The notes beneath the pieces were generated by a model. That model made no database searches, was not told the DNA's origin, and saw only the letters and a list, made by a program, of their open reading frames with translations. This document shows positions 7,742-16,889 of a DNA stretch of 64,000 nucleotides, piece after piece. The position numbers and the translations under genes are program-made. Location: NCBI GenBank assembly GCA_003223215.1, contig QHYH01000129.1:29394-93393 (forward strand). Reading direction: 5' to 3'. The stretch comes from Acidobacteriota bacterium. GTDB lineage: Bacteria > Acidobacteriota > Terriglobia > Acidiferrales > UBA7541. Numbering within the stretch: position 1 is the stretch's first letter; each line of letters starts with the position of its first letter.

Positions 7742-9736
7742 CTAACGCGCCGAAAGCTTGGACTTCAGTGCGTCTCCAATCGTCGCCGTCGACGAGGACT
7801 TCGACGACGACCGATACTGTTCGATTTCCCGGCGCTCGAGCTGCTTCACCGCCGCGCGATAGCTCAAGCCAATCCGTCTTGTTTCCGGACTGATCTTTAT
7901 GATTTTGAAATCGTATTCCTTGCCCGGCTCAAGCGGGCCGGCACTCTTCAGCGGGCCGGTGGTCGGGCGGTAGCCGCCCATGCCTTCGTCCCGCCGGCGG
8001 CGGTCTTCGATCTCCGTGTTGTGGCAAAGCGCTTCGATGTTTTCGCCCAATTCAACGAACGCACCGAACGTGGCAATGCGCGAAACTTTGCCTTTCACTA
8101 TTTGCCCGACCTTGTGCTGCTTGAACCAATCGCCCCAAATGTCGTTGACCTGCTTGACGCCGAGTGACACCCGGCGGTTCTCCACGTCAATTTTTAACAC
8201 TTTCGCGGTGACCGGCTCGCCCTTCTTGAACACTTCGTGAGGATTCTTCACGCGGCCGGTCCAGCTCACGTCGCCGACGTGCACGAGCCCGTCAAAGCCC
8301 TCTTCGATTTCCACGAACGCGCCAAACTCCGCGATGTTGCGAACCTTCCCGGTGATGACCGTTCCCACGGGATATTTCTCAGCCGTCAGCAGCCAGGGAT
8401 CGGGTTGCGCCTGCTTCATTCCCAGCGAGACGCGCCGGTCGCTGGGCTTGATGTCCAGCACGACCACGTCCACCACGTCGCCGACCTTCGCCACCTTCGA
8501 CGGGTGCTGAATTTTTTTGTTCCAGCTCATCTCCGAGACATGCACCAGGCCCTCGATGCCTTGTTCCAGCTCGACGAACACTCCGTAGTCGACGATGCCT
8601 ACGATTTTTCCTTGAACCTTGCCGCCCGCGGGATACCTTTCCGCCGCGCCTACCCAGGGATCCGGGGTCAACTGCTTCAGTCCCAGTGAAATGCGCTGCT
8701 TGTCCTTGTCGAACTTCAAAATCATCACGTCGAGCTCTTGGTCCGTCTTGACCGCGTCGGAAGGGTGCTTCACGCGGCCCCAGCTCAAGTCCGTCAAGTG
8801 CAACAGGCCGTCGATTCCGCCCAGGTCCACGAACGCACCGTAGTCGGTGACGTTCTTCACGTGCCCGCGTACGACCTGGCCTTCGCTGAGCGTGTCCATC
8901 AGCGCCGCGCGCTTGGCGTGCAGTCCTTCTTCGAGAATGACGCGCCGGCTCACCACCACGTTGCCGCGCCGGCGGTTCAACTTGGTGACGCGCACCTCGA
9001 CTTCCGTGCCGAGCAGTTCGTCCAGGTTCTGCGCGGGCTTCAAGTCGTACTGCGAACCCGGCAAGAACGCGCGCACACCGATGTCCACCACCAGCCCGCC
9101 CTTAATGCGGTCCACCACCTTGCCGGTTATGGTTTCTTTCGCCTTGAACGCCGCGTCGATCTTTTCCCAAGTCCTCCGACGCAGGACTTTCTGGTAGGAA
9201 ACGATCTCGTAACCGTCCTTAACCTCGCCCGAGCGCTGCACTTCGATCGTGGCGTTCGGATCCGGCCGCGGAATTTCCGTCTCGGCGAATTCTGCCGCGG
9301 GAATCAGCCCTTCCGTTTTGCCGCCGAGATCGACCACCACGCCGTGCTCGGTGTAGGCAACCACCTTGACCTCGAGCACCTCGTGCGAAGCCGCCGCTTC
9401 CTGCTTCTCGTCGAACTCCTGCATCAGCTTGCTCATCTCTTCGGAGCCGGCAGCCTCTTCCTCGGCCGCGGCGGATTCTTCGGCACGCCCAGCTTCCGCG
9501 GCGGCAAGCTCGCCGGGCGCTTCGGCTCCATTCGCTGCCGCCGCTGCCTTTTGCGACAGAGATACTTCGGTCGCCATTGCCGGCGCGGGAGCCAGATTCG
9601 CGGGCGCCCCGTCTGTCGATTCAGCTTGTTCGGCTACAGGCGGAGCAGCTTCCTCAGGTGTGCTGGCTTCGCTGTTGCCCGGTGCGGTTGCGGCGGCAGC
9701 CGCGATGTTCGACGGGTTCTCGTGGTCAGGAAACAT
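7742..9736 (-). CDS. rpsA: Ribosomal protein S1-like, six S1 domains with acidic Ala-rich N-terminus
   Basis: 664 residues. Six S1 RNA-binding barrels can be followed at roughly 118-183, 202-265, 286-354, 371-441, 458-528 and 543-640. Domains 3-5 carry the clear YGAFVDL/GLVHVS-type signature; domains 1, 2 and 6 are divergent, as in S1 where the first two anchor to the ribosome. Residues 1-115 are an Ala/Glu-rich, low-complexity extension not found in the E. coli protein. S1 docks mRNA on the 30S subunit. ATG at 9736 has GGAGG about 10 bases upstream; a strong promoter lies at 9918-9947, giving a leader of about 175 nt. Confidence 0.9.
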   Translation of the reverse strand: MFPDHENPSNIAAAAATAPGNSEASTPEEAAPPVAEQAESTDGAPANLAPAPAMATEVSLSQKAAAAANGAEAPGELAAAEAGRAEESAAAEEEAAGSEEMSKLMQEFDEKQEAAASHEVLEVKVVAYTEHGVVVDLGGKTEGLIPAAEFAETEIPRPDPNATIEVQRSGEVKDGYEIVSYQKVLRRRTWEKIDAAFKAKETITGKVVDRIKGGLVVDIGVRAFLPGSQYDLKPAQNLDELLGTEVEVRVTKLNRRRGNVVVSRRVILEEGLHAKRAALMDTLSEGQVVRGHVKNVTDYGAFVDLGGIDGLLHLTDLSWGRVKHPSDAVKTDQELDVMILKFDKDKQRISLGLKQLTPDPWVGAAERYPAGGKVQGKIVGIVDYGVFVELEQGIEGLVHVSEMSWNKKIQHPSKVAKVGDVVDVVVLDIKPSDRRVSLGMKQAQPDPWLLTAEKYPVGTVITGKVRNIAEFGAFVEIEEGFDGLVHVGDVSWTGRVKNPHEVFKKGEPVTAKVLKIDVENRRVSLGVKQVNDIWGDWFKQHKVGQIVKGKVSRIATFGAFVELGENIEALCHNTEIEDRRRRDEGMGGYRPTTGPLKSAGPLEPGKEYDFKIIKISPETRRIGLSYRAAVKQLERREIEQYRSSSKSSSTATIGDALKSKLSAR

Positions 9737-9917
9737 GGTTGTTGGCCTCCAGAAGATACTTCCGATGTGACAGCCGCTAGGGCGGCCCCACATTTCTCGC
9801 ATAAATTCCTTGCGGAATCCCTACTAGGGTCTAGTGCAAGGTGATTGACCGCCCCACACCAGGGCACGGTCAAACGGGAAATGCCGCGAACGTCACGGAG
9901 TACGCTGCAACGTGAAA

Positions 9918-9947
9918 AGCATACTCGCCGCCTCGCGCCTATGTCAA
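9918..9947 (-). promoter_or_regulatory. Sigma70-type promoter of the S1 gene
   Basis: On the minus strand TTGACA (9942-9947) and TATGCT (9918-9923) are separated by 18 bases. The -35 is perfect and the -10 matches four or five of six positions. Transcription would start near 9911, leaving a leader of about 175 nt before the S1 ATG. Such a long leader could hold S1 autoregulation, which is known in E. coli; this is inference. Apart from this promoter the 9737-10048 gap shows nothing else I can name. Confidence 0.65.
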
Positions 9948-10048
9948 TGAAACTACTAGACTACCGGACTACCCACGGCGGTCTAACCCGGGCCAGGACC
10001 TCGCAGAAACCTCGTTGCGGGCATGGGCCCGCTCGCCCATCCTCTCCT

Positions 10049-10873
10049 TCATGCCCGGGCTCGCCCTGCCTGGCGCACTTGCAGCCGGAAATCGGGGGTG
10101 CCCCGCTCAATCTTGACGGTTCGGCACATCTCGTACAGACGGGACCTCATTCTTTCCCCGATGCGATTCCACAACGCGTCCTCGGTCAGGACGGAGGTTT
10201 TTCCGCTTGGCGACCTGATTTCCTTTGCCTCCATGTCATCAAAATAGTTGGTCGTAATGATGGTGCAACGCGGATGGGTCAAGTCTCGAGAGCGCTGCAC
10301 GTATCGTTCGTTCAAAATGTAACCCACGGTGTCGCGCACCCAGTCGGAAGGTTTAATGCACCCTAGATCATCGAGCACCAGCACTTCGGTCGAAAGAACC
10401 GGTTCCAGGATCTTCATTTCCGTCAGGTCATTCTCAGAGCTGTAACTCTGCTGAATTTCTCGGAGCAGCTTTCCATACTCACAAAAGTAACCTCCGTGGC
10501 CGCGGCTGATTAGCGTTCGCAGGGCCGCAATCGCGAGATGAGTCTTGCCGGTCCCTGGCGGTCCCATCAGGAGCAGTCCCGCTTGATCGCCTCCGGGGTA
10601 CTCGCCGACAAACCTTTGTGTGATGAGCTTCGCTTGCTTAAGAGCGGAGGCATTTTGCATGGTATAGCTCTTGCCATCGGCCAATTCCGTCTCAAAGCTC
10701 TCGAAGTCGCACTGTTCGTAGTGCTTCGGAATCCGCGCGCGCTCCATGACGCGCCCCGCCCGCTCCCGCATCCCGCAGTCGCACGGCACGGCTACCTTGC
10801 CTGCCGCGCCGTCTGCCCGCGGCACGAGCTTCCATCCCGTCCCTCTGCACAGCGTGCAATTTTCGAGCGCCAT
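10049..10873 (-). CDS. DnaC/IstB-like AAA+ ATPase with N-terminal zinc-binding site
   Basis: 274 residues. A cysteine cluster (C6, C9, C31, C33 in CTLCRGTGW...CDCG) forms a probable zinc site. The AAA+ core has Walker A GPPGTGKT at 104-111 and Walker B VLVLDDLG at 165-171, then a sensor-type ITTNY motif. This is the architecture of DnaC/DnaI-type helicase loaders that open DnaB on single-stranded DNA. IstB of IS21 shares the core, but no istA, inverted ends or duplication is present, so a cellular loader is favoured. ATG at 10873 precedes the zinc motif; a frame is open back to 11038. Confidence 0.8.
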   Translation of the reverse strand: MALENCTLCRGTGWKLVPRADGAAGKVAVPCDCGMRERAGRVMERARIPKHYEQCDFESFETELADGKSYTMQNASALKQAKLITQRFVGEYPGGDQAGLLLMGPPGTGKTHLAIAALRTLISRGHGGYFCEYGKLLREIQQSYSSENDLTEMKILEPVLSTEVLVLDDLGCIKPSDWVRDTVGYILNERYVQRSRDLTHPRCTIITTNYFDDMEAKEIRSPSGKTSVLTEDALWNRIGERMRSRLYEMCRTVKIERGTPDFRLQVRQAGRARA

Positions 10874-11096
10874 TACGGCGATCCCCAAAAAACGGTGATT
10901 TCGGAGCCTGCTTCGGCCTGGCGGGCTCCGCAAAGCAATGCCTCTTCCGCTGACGCCAGCATACGGTCGCACCACCTCTTCGGCAAGTTGTCTTCTCTGG
11001 GAATCCTGTGGAAGCCTTTTGCTTTCGGGAAGGAACACACGCTATGACCAGGAGCTCTCTAGGGAAGGACGAAAAACGGACCGCTCCGGGACTTGC

Positions 11097-11486
11097 CTAC
11101 CTCATCGCCTTCGGAGTCGCCCGCACAATCGCATGCCGCGGGGCCCTCTCTCGCGGGTAGCTCGCCGCCACGCGCGACAACTCCTGCTGTACGACTTGTG
11201 CGAACTCGCCCATCTGTTTTTCCATCTCGATCATCTTCTCGCGCATATTCAAAATAATTTCGATTCCTGCCAGGTTCACGCCCATGTCGCGCGCCAGCGT
11301 CAGGATCACTTCCAACCGTTCCAAATCCGCATCCGTGTAGAGCCGCGTATTTCCTTGCGAGCGCGACGGCTTCAGCAGCCCCACGCGCTCGTACAAGCGC
11401 AGGGTTTGCGGATGCAGCTTGTAGAGCTCCGCGACGGAGCTGATCATGTATCCTGCCTTGGCCCGTTTTTTCGCTGTTGTTGGCAT
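11097..11486 (-). CDS. hspR: HspR, MerR-family heat-shock repressor
   Basis: 129 residues. A MerR winged helix-turn-helix fills residues 14-80: YMISSVAELYKLHPQTLRLYERVGLL followed in the next segment by RLYTDADLERL. The C-terminal helix is a short coiled coil (MREKMIEMEKQMGEF). HspR binds HAIR inverted repeats and represses dnaK operons; in Streptomyces DnaK is its co-repressor. Here it is the last gene of dnaK-dnaJ-hspR, and a HAIR-like site overlaps the dnaK promoter (15028-15048), so autoregulation is expected. It lies 213 bases after dnaJ, a gap with no other gene. Confidence 0.88.
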   Translation of the reverse strand: MPTTAKKRAKAGYMISSVAELYKLHPQTLRLYERVGLLKPSRSQGNTRLYTDADLERLEVILTLARDMGVNLAGIEIILNMREKMIEMEKQMGEFAQVVQQELSRVAASYPRERAPRHAIVRATPKAMR

Positions 11487-11699
11487 GATGTGTCAGCTCA
11501 AACCTGGTTTTTGATGTCCATCGGGACTCTCCGAGCGAGCCGGGAGCGAAAAGGCTTCCGGAGCAGGAGCCCGCGGAGCAGGCCGAACGGCAGCAGGGAG
11601 ATACCATGCGAAGTTCTGCGACTGCGCCGCCTCAAAACATCAAAACCAATTTGCTCGCTTCACCATGGCGACTCCTGGATACCGGTTTTCTCGCGCTCC

Positions 11700-12857
11700 T
11701 TAAACCCCGGCTTTGCTGAACAAATCCTTCCGGGGATCCTCCTGCGCCACTTTCTCGAGGTCCTTCATCAGCGTCCGTACGCGCTCATCGGTCGGCTGCG
11801 GCACCACCACTTGAATCTCCACGTACTGGTCGCCGCGCGCTCCGTTCCTCGCGTTTGGCACGCCCTTTTCTCTCAGCCGCAGCGTTTTGCCGCTGTTCGT
11901 TCCCGGAGGAATCCGCACGAGCGCGCGTCCATCCATGGTTGGCACTTCAATCTTCGCGCCAAGCGTCGCTTCGGCCACGGTTACCGGCACGCGGACGTAG
12001 AGATCGTTGCCACGCCGCTCGAAAAACGGATGCGGCCGCACCACCACACGCAAATACAAGTCGCCCGGCGGAGCGCTCATGGTCCCCGCGTTTCCTTTTC
12101 CCGGCACGCGCACGCGCCCGCCATTAGCCACGCCCGCGGGGATGCGCACGTCAATGGTTTCCGTCCGCCGCACGCGTCCTTCGCCACCGCAGGTCCGGCA
12201 AGGGGTGCGCAATTTGCCCGTTCCGCCGCAGCGCGTGCATGGCACGTTGAAGCGCATCTTGCCCGCGGCCTGCTGGATGGAACCGGTGCCATGGCAGGTC
12301 GGGCACGTTTGCGGCGAGCCCACCGCCCCGGTGCCGTGACAGGTTTCGCACGCGTCCATTCGGGTGATCGAGAGCTTCTTCACCGCGCCGCGCAGCGCGT
12401 CCCAGAATTCAATCTCGATCTGGTATTCCAGGTCGCCGCCCGGCTCGTGTTCCGGCCCACCGACGTGGCCGCCCCGCGCGCCAAAAAACTGGCTGAAAAG
12501 GTCCCGGAAACTCGCCCCGCCGCCCGCCCCGCCGGTTCCGCCGCCGAAATCAAATCCGCCAAAGTCAAAGTTCACGCCGGGATCGCTTGCGCTTTGCCCG
12601 CTTGGATAGCCCCCCGGCGGCAGATTCTCGCTGTAGAAGCCGTACTGGTCGTACATCTGCCGCTTCTTCGAGTCGGAGAGCACGTCGTAAGCTTCCTGGA
12701 TTTGCTTGAATTTTTCCTCCGCAGCTTTATCGCCGGGGTTCAGGTCGGGATGGTATTTGCGAGCCAGCTTGCGAAAAGCGGTGCGGATATCCTTCAGGCT
12801 CGCCTTGCGGGGCACGCCTAGCACTTCGTAATAATCCTGTTTTGTCGTCGTCGCCAT
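11700..12857 (-). CDS. dnaJ: Chaperone DnaJ (Hsp40)
   Basis: 385 residues. J domain at about 8-72 with the HPD loop at 36-38, a Gly/Phe-rich linker at 95-125, and four CxxCxGxG zinc modules beginning at C170, C185, C207 and C220, followed by the two substrate-binding beta domains. It stimulates DnaK ATPase and delivers unfolded clients. The gene sits 114 bases after dnaK on the same strand. No grpE lies between them, unlike the dnaK-grpE-dnaJ-hspR order of actinobacteria. Confidence 0.96.
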   Translation of the reverse strand: MATTTKQDYYEVLGVPRKASLKDIRTAFRKLARKYHPDLNPGDKAAEEKFKQIQEAYDVLSDSKKRQMYDQYGFYSENLPPGGYPSGQSASDPGVNFDFGGFDFGGGTGGAGGGASFRDLFSQFFGARGGHVGGPEHEPGGDLEYQIEIEFWDALRGAVKKLSITRMDACETCHGTGAVGSPQTCPTCHGTGSIQQAAGKMRFNVPCTRCGGTGKLRTPCRTCGGEGRVRRTETIDVRIPAGVANGGRVRVPGKGNAGTMSAPPGDLYLRVVVRPHPFFERRGNDLYVRVPVTVAEATLGAKIEVPTMDGRALVRIPPGTNSGKTLRLREKGVPNARNGARGDQYVEIQVVVPQPTDERVRTLMKDLEKVAQEDPRKDLFSKAGV

Positions 12858-12971
12858 GTTTGCGCCAACCGTGGCGCCAAGCCTTTTTTGTAGGGGCGCA
12901 GCAGGCTGCGCCCCGTTTCGAGAACCAGCTAGATCGTTCTCACGCGGTCCTTAGTTTCGCATGGAGAGTCT

Positions 12972-14912
12972 TTAGTTCGGCTTCTTGCTGTCGTCCACGT
13001 CCACGTACTCGGCGTCGATCACGTCACCGGGCTTTTTCTGCTCCTGGCCTCCGCCGCTTGAATCTGAGGCGGACCCGCCGCCCGCACCTGCGCTTGCCGC
13101 GCCGGCGGCTTGCGAGGTCTTGTAGAGTTCTTCCGCGACCTTGTGCAGGGCGCGCTCCACGTTTTCCGTGGCCGAGCGCAGCCTTGCCGTTCCGCCTTCG
13201 GCCATGGCCTTCTTGGCGTCTTCAATGGCCTCCTCGGCTTTCTTGACGTCGCCCTCCGGCAGTTTGTCGCGGTTTTCGCGAATGGTCTTCTCCGCGTGGA
13301 AGACCATTCCGTCCAGACGGTTGCGCGATTCGACTTCCTCGAACCTTCTGCGATCCTCTTCCGAGTGCGATTCCGCTTCCACGCGCATCTTCTCGGCTTC
13401 TTCCTTGGTCAAGCCGCTCGATGCCGTAATGGTGATCTTCTGCTCCTTGTTGGTGGCCTTATCCTTCGCGCTCACGTTCAGGATCCCGTTGGCGTCGATG
13501 TCGAAGGTGACCTCAATCTGCGGCACGCCGCGCGGCGCCGGCGGAATGCCGTCCAGCTTGAATTTGCCGAGCGAACGGTTGTCCGCGGCGAATTTGCGCT
13601 CGCCCTGCAATACCTGGATCTCCACCCCCGGCTGGTTGTCTGACGCCGTCGAATAGGTTTCCACCTTGCGCGTCGGGATGGTGGTGTTCCGCGGGATCTG
13701 CACGGTCATCACGCCGCCGAGGGTCTCCACACCCAGCGAAAGCGGCGTCACATCCAGCAGCAGAATGTCCTTCACCTCGCCCGCCAGCACCGCGCCCTGA
13801 ATCCCCGCGCCCACGGCCACGACTTCGTCCGGGTTCACGCCCTTGTGCGGTTCCTTCCCGTTGAAGAAGTTGCGCACCAGCGTCTGTACCTTCGGGATAC
13901 GCGTCGAGCCGCCGACCAGCACCACTTCCTGGATGTCGTTTGGCGAAAGCTTGGCGTCTTCGAGCGCCAGCTTCACCGGCTTCATGGAGCGCTCGAGCAG
14001 GTCGTTCATCATCTGCTCCAGGCGCGTCCGCGTCAGCTTCAGTTGCATGTGCAGCGGTCCGCCGGCCCCCGCGGTGATAAACGGCAGGTTGATCTCCGTC
14101 TCCATCATCTGCGACAGCTCGATCTTGGCTTTCTCGGCCGCTTCCTTCAGCCGCTGCAGCGCCATGCGGTCCTTGCTCAGGTCAATATTGTTCTCTTTCT
14201 TGAACTCATCGATCAGCCAGTCCACGATGCGCTGGTCCACGTCGTCGCCGCCCAGGTGCGTGTCCCCGTTGGTGGACTTCACTTCGACGACGCCGCTGCC
14301 CACCTCCAGCACGGAAATGTCGAACGTGCCGCCGCCCAGGTCGTACACCGCGATCGTTTCATCATTCTTCTTGTCCAGCCCGTACGCCAGCGCCGCTGCG
14401 GTCGGCTCGTTGATGATTCGTACCACTTCCACGCCGGCGATTTCGCCCGCCTGCTTGGTGGCCTGCCGCTGCGCATCGTTGAAGTACGCGGGCACGGTGA
14501 TGACCGCCTTGCTCACCTTTTCACCAAGGAAGTCTTCTGCCGCGGTCTTCAGCTTGGTCAGAATCATCGCGGAGATTTCCGGAGGGCTGTAGAGTTTGCC
14601 GGAGATTTCGACCCGGGCATCATCATGCGGGCCCTTGACGACCCTATACGGCACTCGCCGCATCTCTTCGCTGACTTCGTCGTACCGGCGGCCCATGAAG
14701 CGCTTGATCGAATACACCGTGTTTTCCGGATTGGTCACCGCCTGCCGCTTGGCCACCTGTCCGACCAGGCGCTCACCCGTCTTGGTGATCGCCACAACCG
14801 ACGGCGTCGTCCGGGAGCCCTCCTGGTTGGGGATGACCACAGGCTCCCCGCCCTGCATGACTGCGACAACAGAGTTGGTCGTCCCCAGGTCAATTCCAAT
14901 GATCTTGCTCAT
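12972..14912 (-). CDS. dnaK: Chaperone DnaK (Hsp70)
   Basis: 646 residues, normal length. The nucleotide-binding domain starts with IDLGTTNS (7-14) and holds [11 protein letters not shown] and the [10 protein letters not shown] segment; the substrate-binding domain starts after the linker [13 protein letters not shown]. The C-terminal lid ends in a Gly/Ser-rich tail and an acidic end, [11 protein letters not shown]. DnaK folds and protects proteins in ATP-driven cycles with DnaJ and GrpE. ATG at 14912 has AGGAGG upstream. First gene of the operon with dnaJ and hspR; promoter and operator at 15019-15048. Confidence 0.98.
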   Translation of the reverse strand: MSKIIGIDLGTTNSVVAVMQGGEPVVIPNQEGSRTTPSVVAITKTGERLVGQVAKRQAVTNPENTVYSIKRFMGRRYDEVSEEMRRVPYRVVKGPHDDARVEISGKLYSPPEISAMILTKLKTAAEDFLGEKVSKAVITVPAYFNDAQRQATKQAGEIAGVEVVRIINEPTAAALAYGLDKKNDETIAVYDLGGGTFDISVLEVGSGVVEVKSTNGDTHLGGDDVDQRIVDWLIDEFKKENNIDLSKDRMALQRLKEAAEKAKIELSQMMETEINLPFITAGAGGPLHMQLKLTRTRLEQMMNDLLERSMKPVKLALEDAKLSPNDIQEVVLVGGSTRIPKVQTLVRNFFNGKEPHKGVNPDEVVAVGAGIQGAVLAGEVKDILLLDVTPLSLGVETLGGVMTVQIPRNTTIPTRKVETYSTASDNQPGVEIQVLQGERKFAADNRSLGKFKLDGIPPAPRGVPQIEVTFDIDANGILNVSAKDKATNKEQKITITASSGLTKEEAEKMRVEAESHSEEDRRRFEEVESRNRLDGMVFHAEKTIRENRDKLPEGDVKKAEEAIEDAKKAMAEGGTARLRSATENVERALHKVAEELYKTSQAAGAASAGAGGGSASDSSGGGQEQKKPGDVIDAEYVDVDDSKKPN

Positions 14913-15018
14913 AATCCCTTAGCCTCCTCAAACCGTTTGCCGTTCGCCGCCCCCTATGGCACTGTTTTCTAGGGCAAACGCTCCTGGGTGCTCGCCTCCC
15001 AGGCCCGGCATGGTCGAG

Positions 15019-15047
15019 AGTATACAGGTTGAGTGTGATCTTGTCAA
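15019..15047 (-). promoter_or_regulatory. dnaK operon promoter, near-consensus sigma70 type
   Basis: On the minus strand TTGACA (15042-15047) and TATACT (15019-15024) are separated by exactly 17 bases. The -35 is a perfect match and the -10 has five of six. Transcription would begin near 15012, giving a dnaK leader of about 100 nt. The -35 box lies inside the HAIR-like operator, so a bound HspR dimer would block RNA polymerase. Confidence 0.75.
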
Positions 15048-15048
15048 G
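15028..15048. promoter_or_regulatory. HAIR-like operator for HspR
   Basis: Plus strand GTTGAGT, seven bases, TGTCAAG. The HAIR consensus is CTTGAGT-N7-ACTCAAG; the left arm matches six of seven and the right arm five of seven, and the seven-base spacing is exact. It overlaps the -35 box of the dnaK promoter, and hspR is the third gene of the operon, which makes the assignment coherent. The rest of the 14913-15412 gap shows no gene; an AGGAC/GTCCT inverted repeat near 15115-15135 is the only other structure noticed. Confidence 0.7.
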
Positions 15049-15412
15049 TTTTCTTATATCATTAATGATGGCCTTTATTTTCAATCTCTTACAGCGAGAT
15101 CATCCTCGCAGCTAGGACAAGCTGGTCCTATACGGCAGGGCGCCAAGCGAGTCCTCTACTTATGCAACAGGTGTAGGTTGGCCGTTGGCGTCAATCCTTG
15201 CGAAGCCATCCTATCCTAATCCTATCCTGCTTTAGGCCGGGCCACGCGAAGCGCCGCCGCGAGCCACCAAACGGATTTGCGGCTTGCGCTTTACTCGGAG
15301 TTTCTCTTTTGGTAGAGCTTCCAAGCGAAGTGCCCGTCGTTTCGACTCATTTCGCGCTAGAATTGTGTAGTCCAAGCACGAGGCATTTTATTGAGCCTTT
15401 CTGGAGGTTGGC

Positions 15413-16183
15413 GTGAATCGTCGACGCATCTTGGTTGCAACGGTCAGCGTGACCCTGTTGCTTTTGGGGGCTTTGTTTCTGCCCTGGCTCGATCAAGCCC
15501 CGCCACCTCGCCTGGCGGCTCCCGACGGCCCGGTTCCTTTGCCTGTCGCACCCGCGGCCACCGAACGGCCGCTGCTCCCGCGCTCCCCGCTTGCTGCCGA
15601 AGCTGCTCCGCCTCCCGTACCTCAAGCTTCGGCGCTTCAGGACGTCGATCCTCACAAGGCCTTTGGCTCGAAAAACGCGCCGGTGGTCATGGAAGAGTTC
15701 AGTGACTACCAGTGTCCGGCATGCAGGACGCTCTACACCACCACCAACCGATTGCTCATGGACAACTACGTCAGCACCGGAAAGGTTTATCTGATTCATC
15801 GTGATTTCCCGCTCACGATGCACGCCTACTCCCGCGTGGCCGCTCGCTATGCTCGCGCCGCGGCGGAGATCGGCAAGATCGAGCCGGTGGAGCAGGCTTT
15901 GTTCCAGAACCAGGAAAAATGGGAGCAGACGGGAGACGTGGATGGGACGGTGGCCGCGGTCCTCACTCCCGCGGAAATGAACAAGGTCCGCGCACTGGTC
16001 AAGGGCGGCACGCTCGACGCGCTGATCGACAAGGATTTTACGCTTGGCCAGATGTACCGGGTTAGCGAGACGCCCACCACCATTTTTCATTTCCAGGGCA
16101 AGACCTATCCGGTCAAGGGCATCATGGCTTACGAAATGATGAAACAATTCCTGGAGCAACTGCTTTCACAAAGTAGGATGTGA
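15413..16183 (+). CDS. DsbA-family thioredoxin-fold protein, membrane-anchored
   Basis: 256 residues starting with GTG; GGAGG lies seven bases upstream. Residues 7-25 form a signal anchor, then a Pro/Ala-rich spacer to about 75, then the thioredoxin/DsbA domain. The redox motif is CPAC at 101-104 in FSDYQCPACRT; the cis-proline is in SETPTT near 220. This fits the DsbG/DsbA-like disulfide oxidoreductases that work outside the inner membrane. The MauE-like gene 98 bases downstream is the kind of membrane partner that supplies or removes electrons. Confidence 0.88.
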   Translation: MNRRRILVATVSVTLLLLGALFLPWLDQAPPPRLAAPDGPVPLPVAPAATERPLLPRSPLAAEAAPPPVPQASALQDVDPHKAFGSKNAPVVMEEFSDYQCPACRTLYTTTNRLLMDNYVSTGKVYLIHRDFPLTMHAYSRVAARYARAAAEIGKIEPVEQALFQNQEKWEQTGDVDGTVAAVLTPAEMNKVRALVKGGTLDALIDKDFTLGQMYRVSETPTTIFHFQGKTYPVKGIMAYEMMKQFLEQLLSQSRM

Positions 16184-16281
16184 GATCGGAGAACTGAGTC
16201 GGCGAGAAAGCCTCCTTCTCCGTTCTCTCGTCTCTTGAAACGAACCGCCAAGAACGGACGGCGAAGAAAAGACACTTTCCC

Positions 16282-16809
16282 ATGCTCGCATCGAGCCCAT
16301 TCAATTTCCGGCGCGCGGTCATCTGGATCGGCCGCCTCGTTCTTGGCGGAATTTTTGTCTACGCGGGCATCTCCAAGATTTTCTTCCCCAACACGCAGTT
16401 GTGGCCGATGTTCGTCCTGAGATTTTCCATCTCCACGAATCTGGCGACGTTTGCCGAGCAGGTGGAGTCCTACAAACTGCTTTCGCCCGCGGGGGTTGCT
16501 TTTGTCGCGCACACCCTGCCCTTCGCCGAAATCCTGCTCGGCTTGCTTCTGCTGATTGGCTGGGGGCTGCGTATCTGGGCTTCGCTGGTAACTCTTCTCA
16601 TGCTGGGATTCCTGACCCTGGTTACCCGTGCCTACCTCCTGCACATGAACATCAACTGCGGCTGCTTCGCCATCCCGGAACCGCTCACCATCAAAACCGT
16701 GATTCGCGACAGCCTTTTTGCTCTGCTGGCCGTGCTCATGACCAGCTTCGCGTTCATCGAGGCCCGCCAGCCACACCCGTGGTCAGCCCCGGAAAAAATC
16801 TCTCCCTAG
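16282..16809 (+). CDS. MauE/DoxX-like integral membrane protein
   Basis: 175 residues with four hydrophobic helices (about 15-32, 75-95, 98-118, 140-160). VLGGIFVYAGISKIF and the NCGCF motif near 128-132 match MauE/DoxX-type proteins, which share the four-helix core of DsbB/VKOR-like redox partners and often sit next to periplasmic thioredoxin-fold proteins. The NCGCF cysteine pair after helix 3 is the likely redox centre. Same strand as the DsbA-like gene, so probably a functional pair. Confidence 0.8.
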   Translation: MLASSPFNFRRAVIWIGRLVLGGIFVYAGISKIFFPNTQLWPMFVLRFSISTNLATFAEQVESYKLLSPAGVAFVAHTLPFAEILLGLLLLIGWGLRIWASLVTLLMLGFLTLVTRAYLLHMNINCGCFAIPEPLTIKTVIRDSLFALLAVLMTSFAFIEARQPHPWSAPEKISP

Positions 16810-16852
16810 GATTTCTTTGGACAACAAACCCTTCTAACCGACCGACTTCCCA

Positions 16853-16873
16853 CCGCGTAGCGCGGCCGTTTTT
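16853..16873 (+). terminator. Probable terminator after the MauE-like gene
   Basis: CCGCG-TAG-CGCGG (16853-16865) followed by CCG and five T. A short GC stem with a T-run, between the convergent genes ending at 16809 and 16890. Confidence 0.45.
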
Positions 16874-16889
16874 CGGGTGAGACTCGAAA

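Noticed and set aside
10049..10873. IS21-type mobile element (IstB)
   Set aside because: No istA partner, inverted repeats or target duplications; the gene is surrounded by housekeeping genes.
10938..12821. 627-codon open frame on the plus strand
   Set aside because: Antisense of hspR and dnaJ; the zinc-finger protein on the minus strand explains the region.
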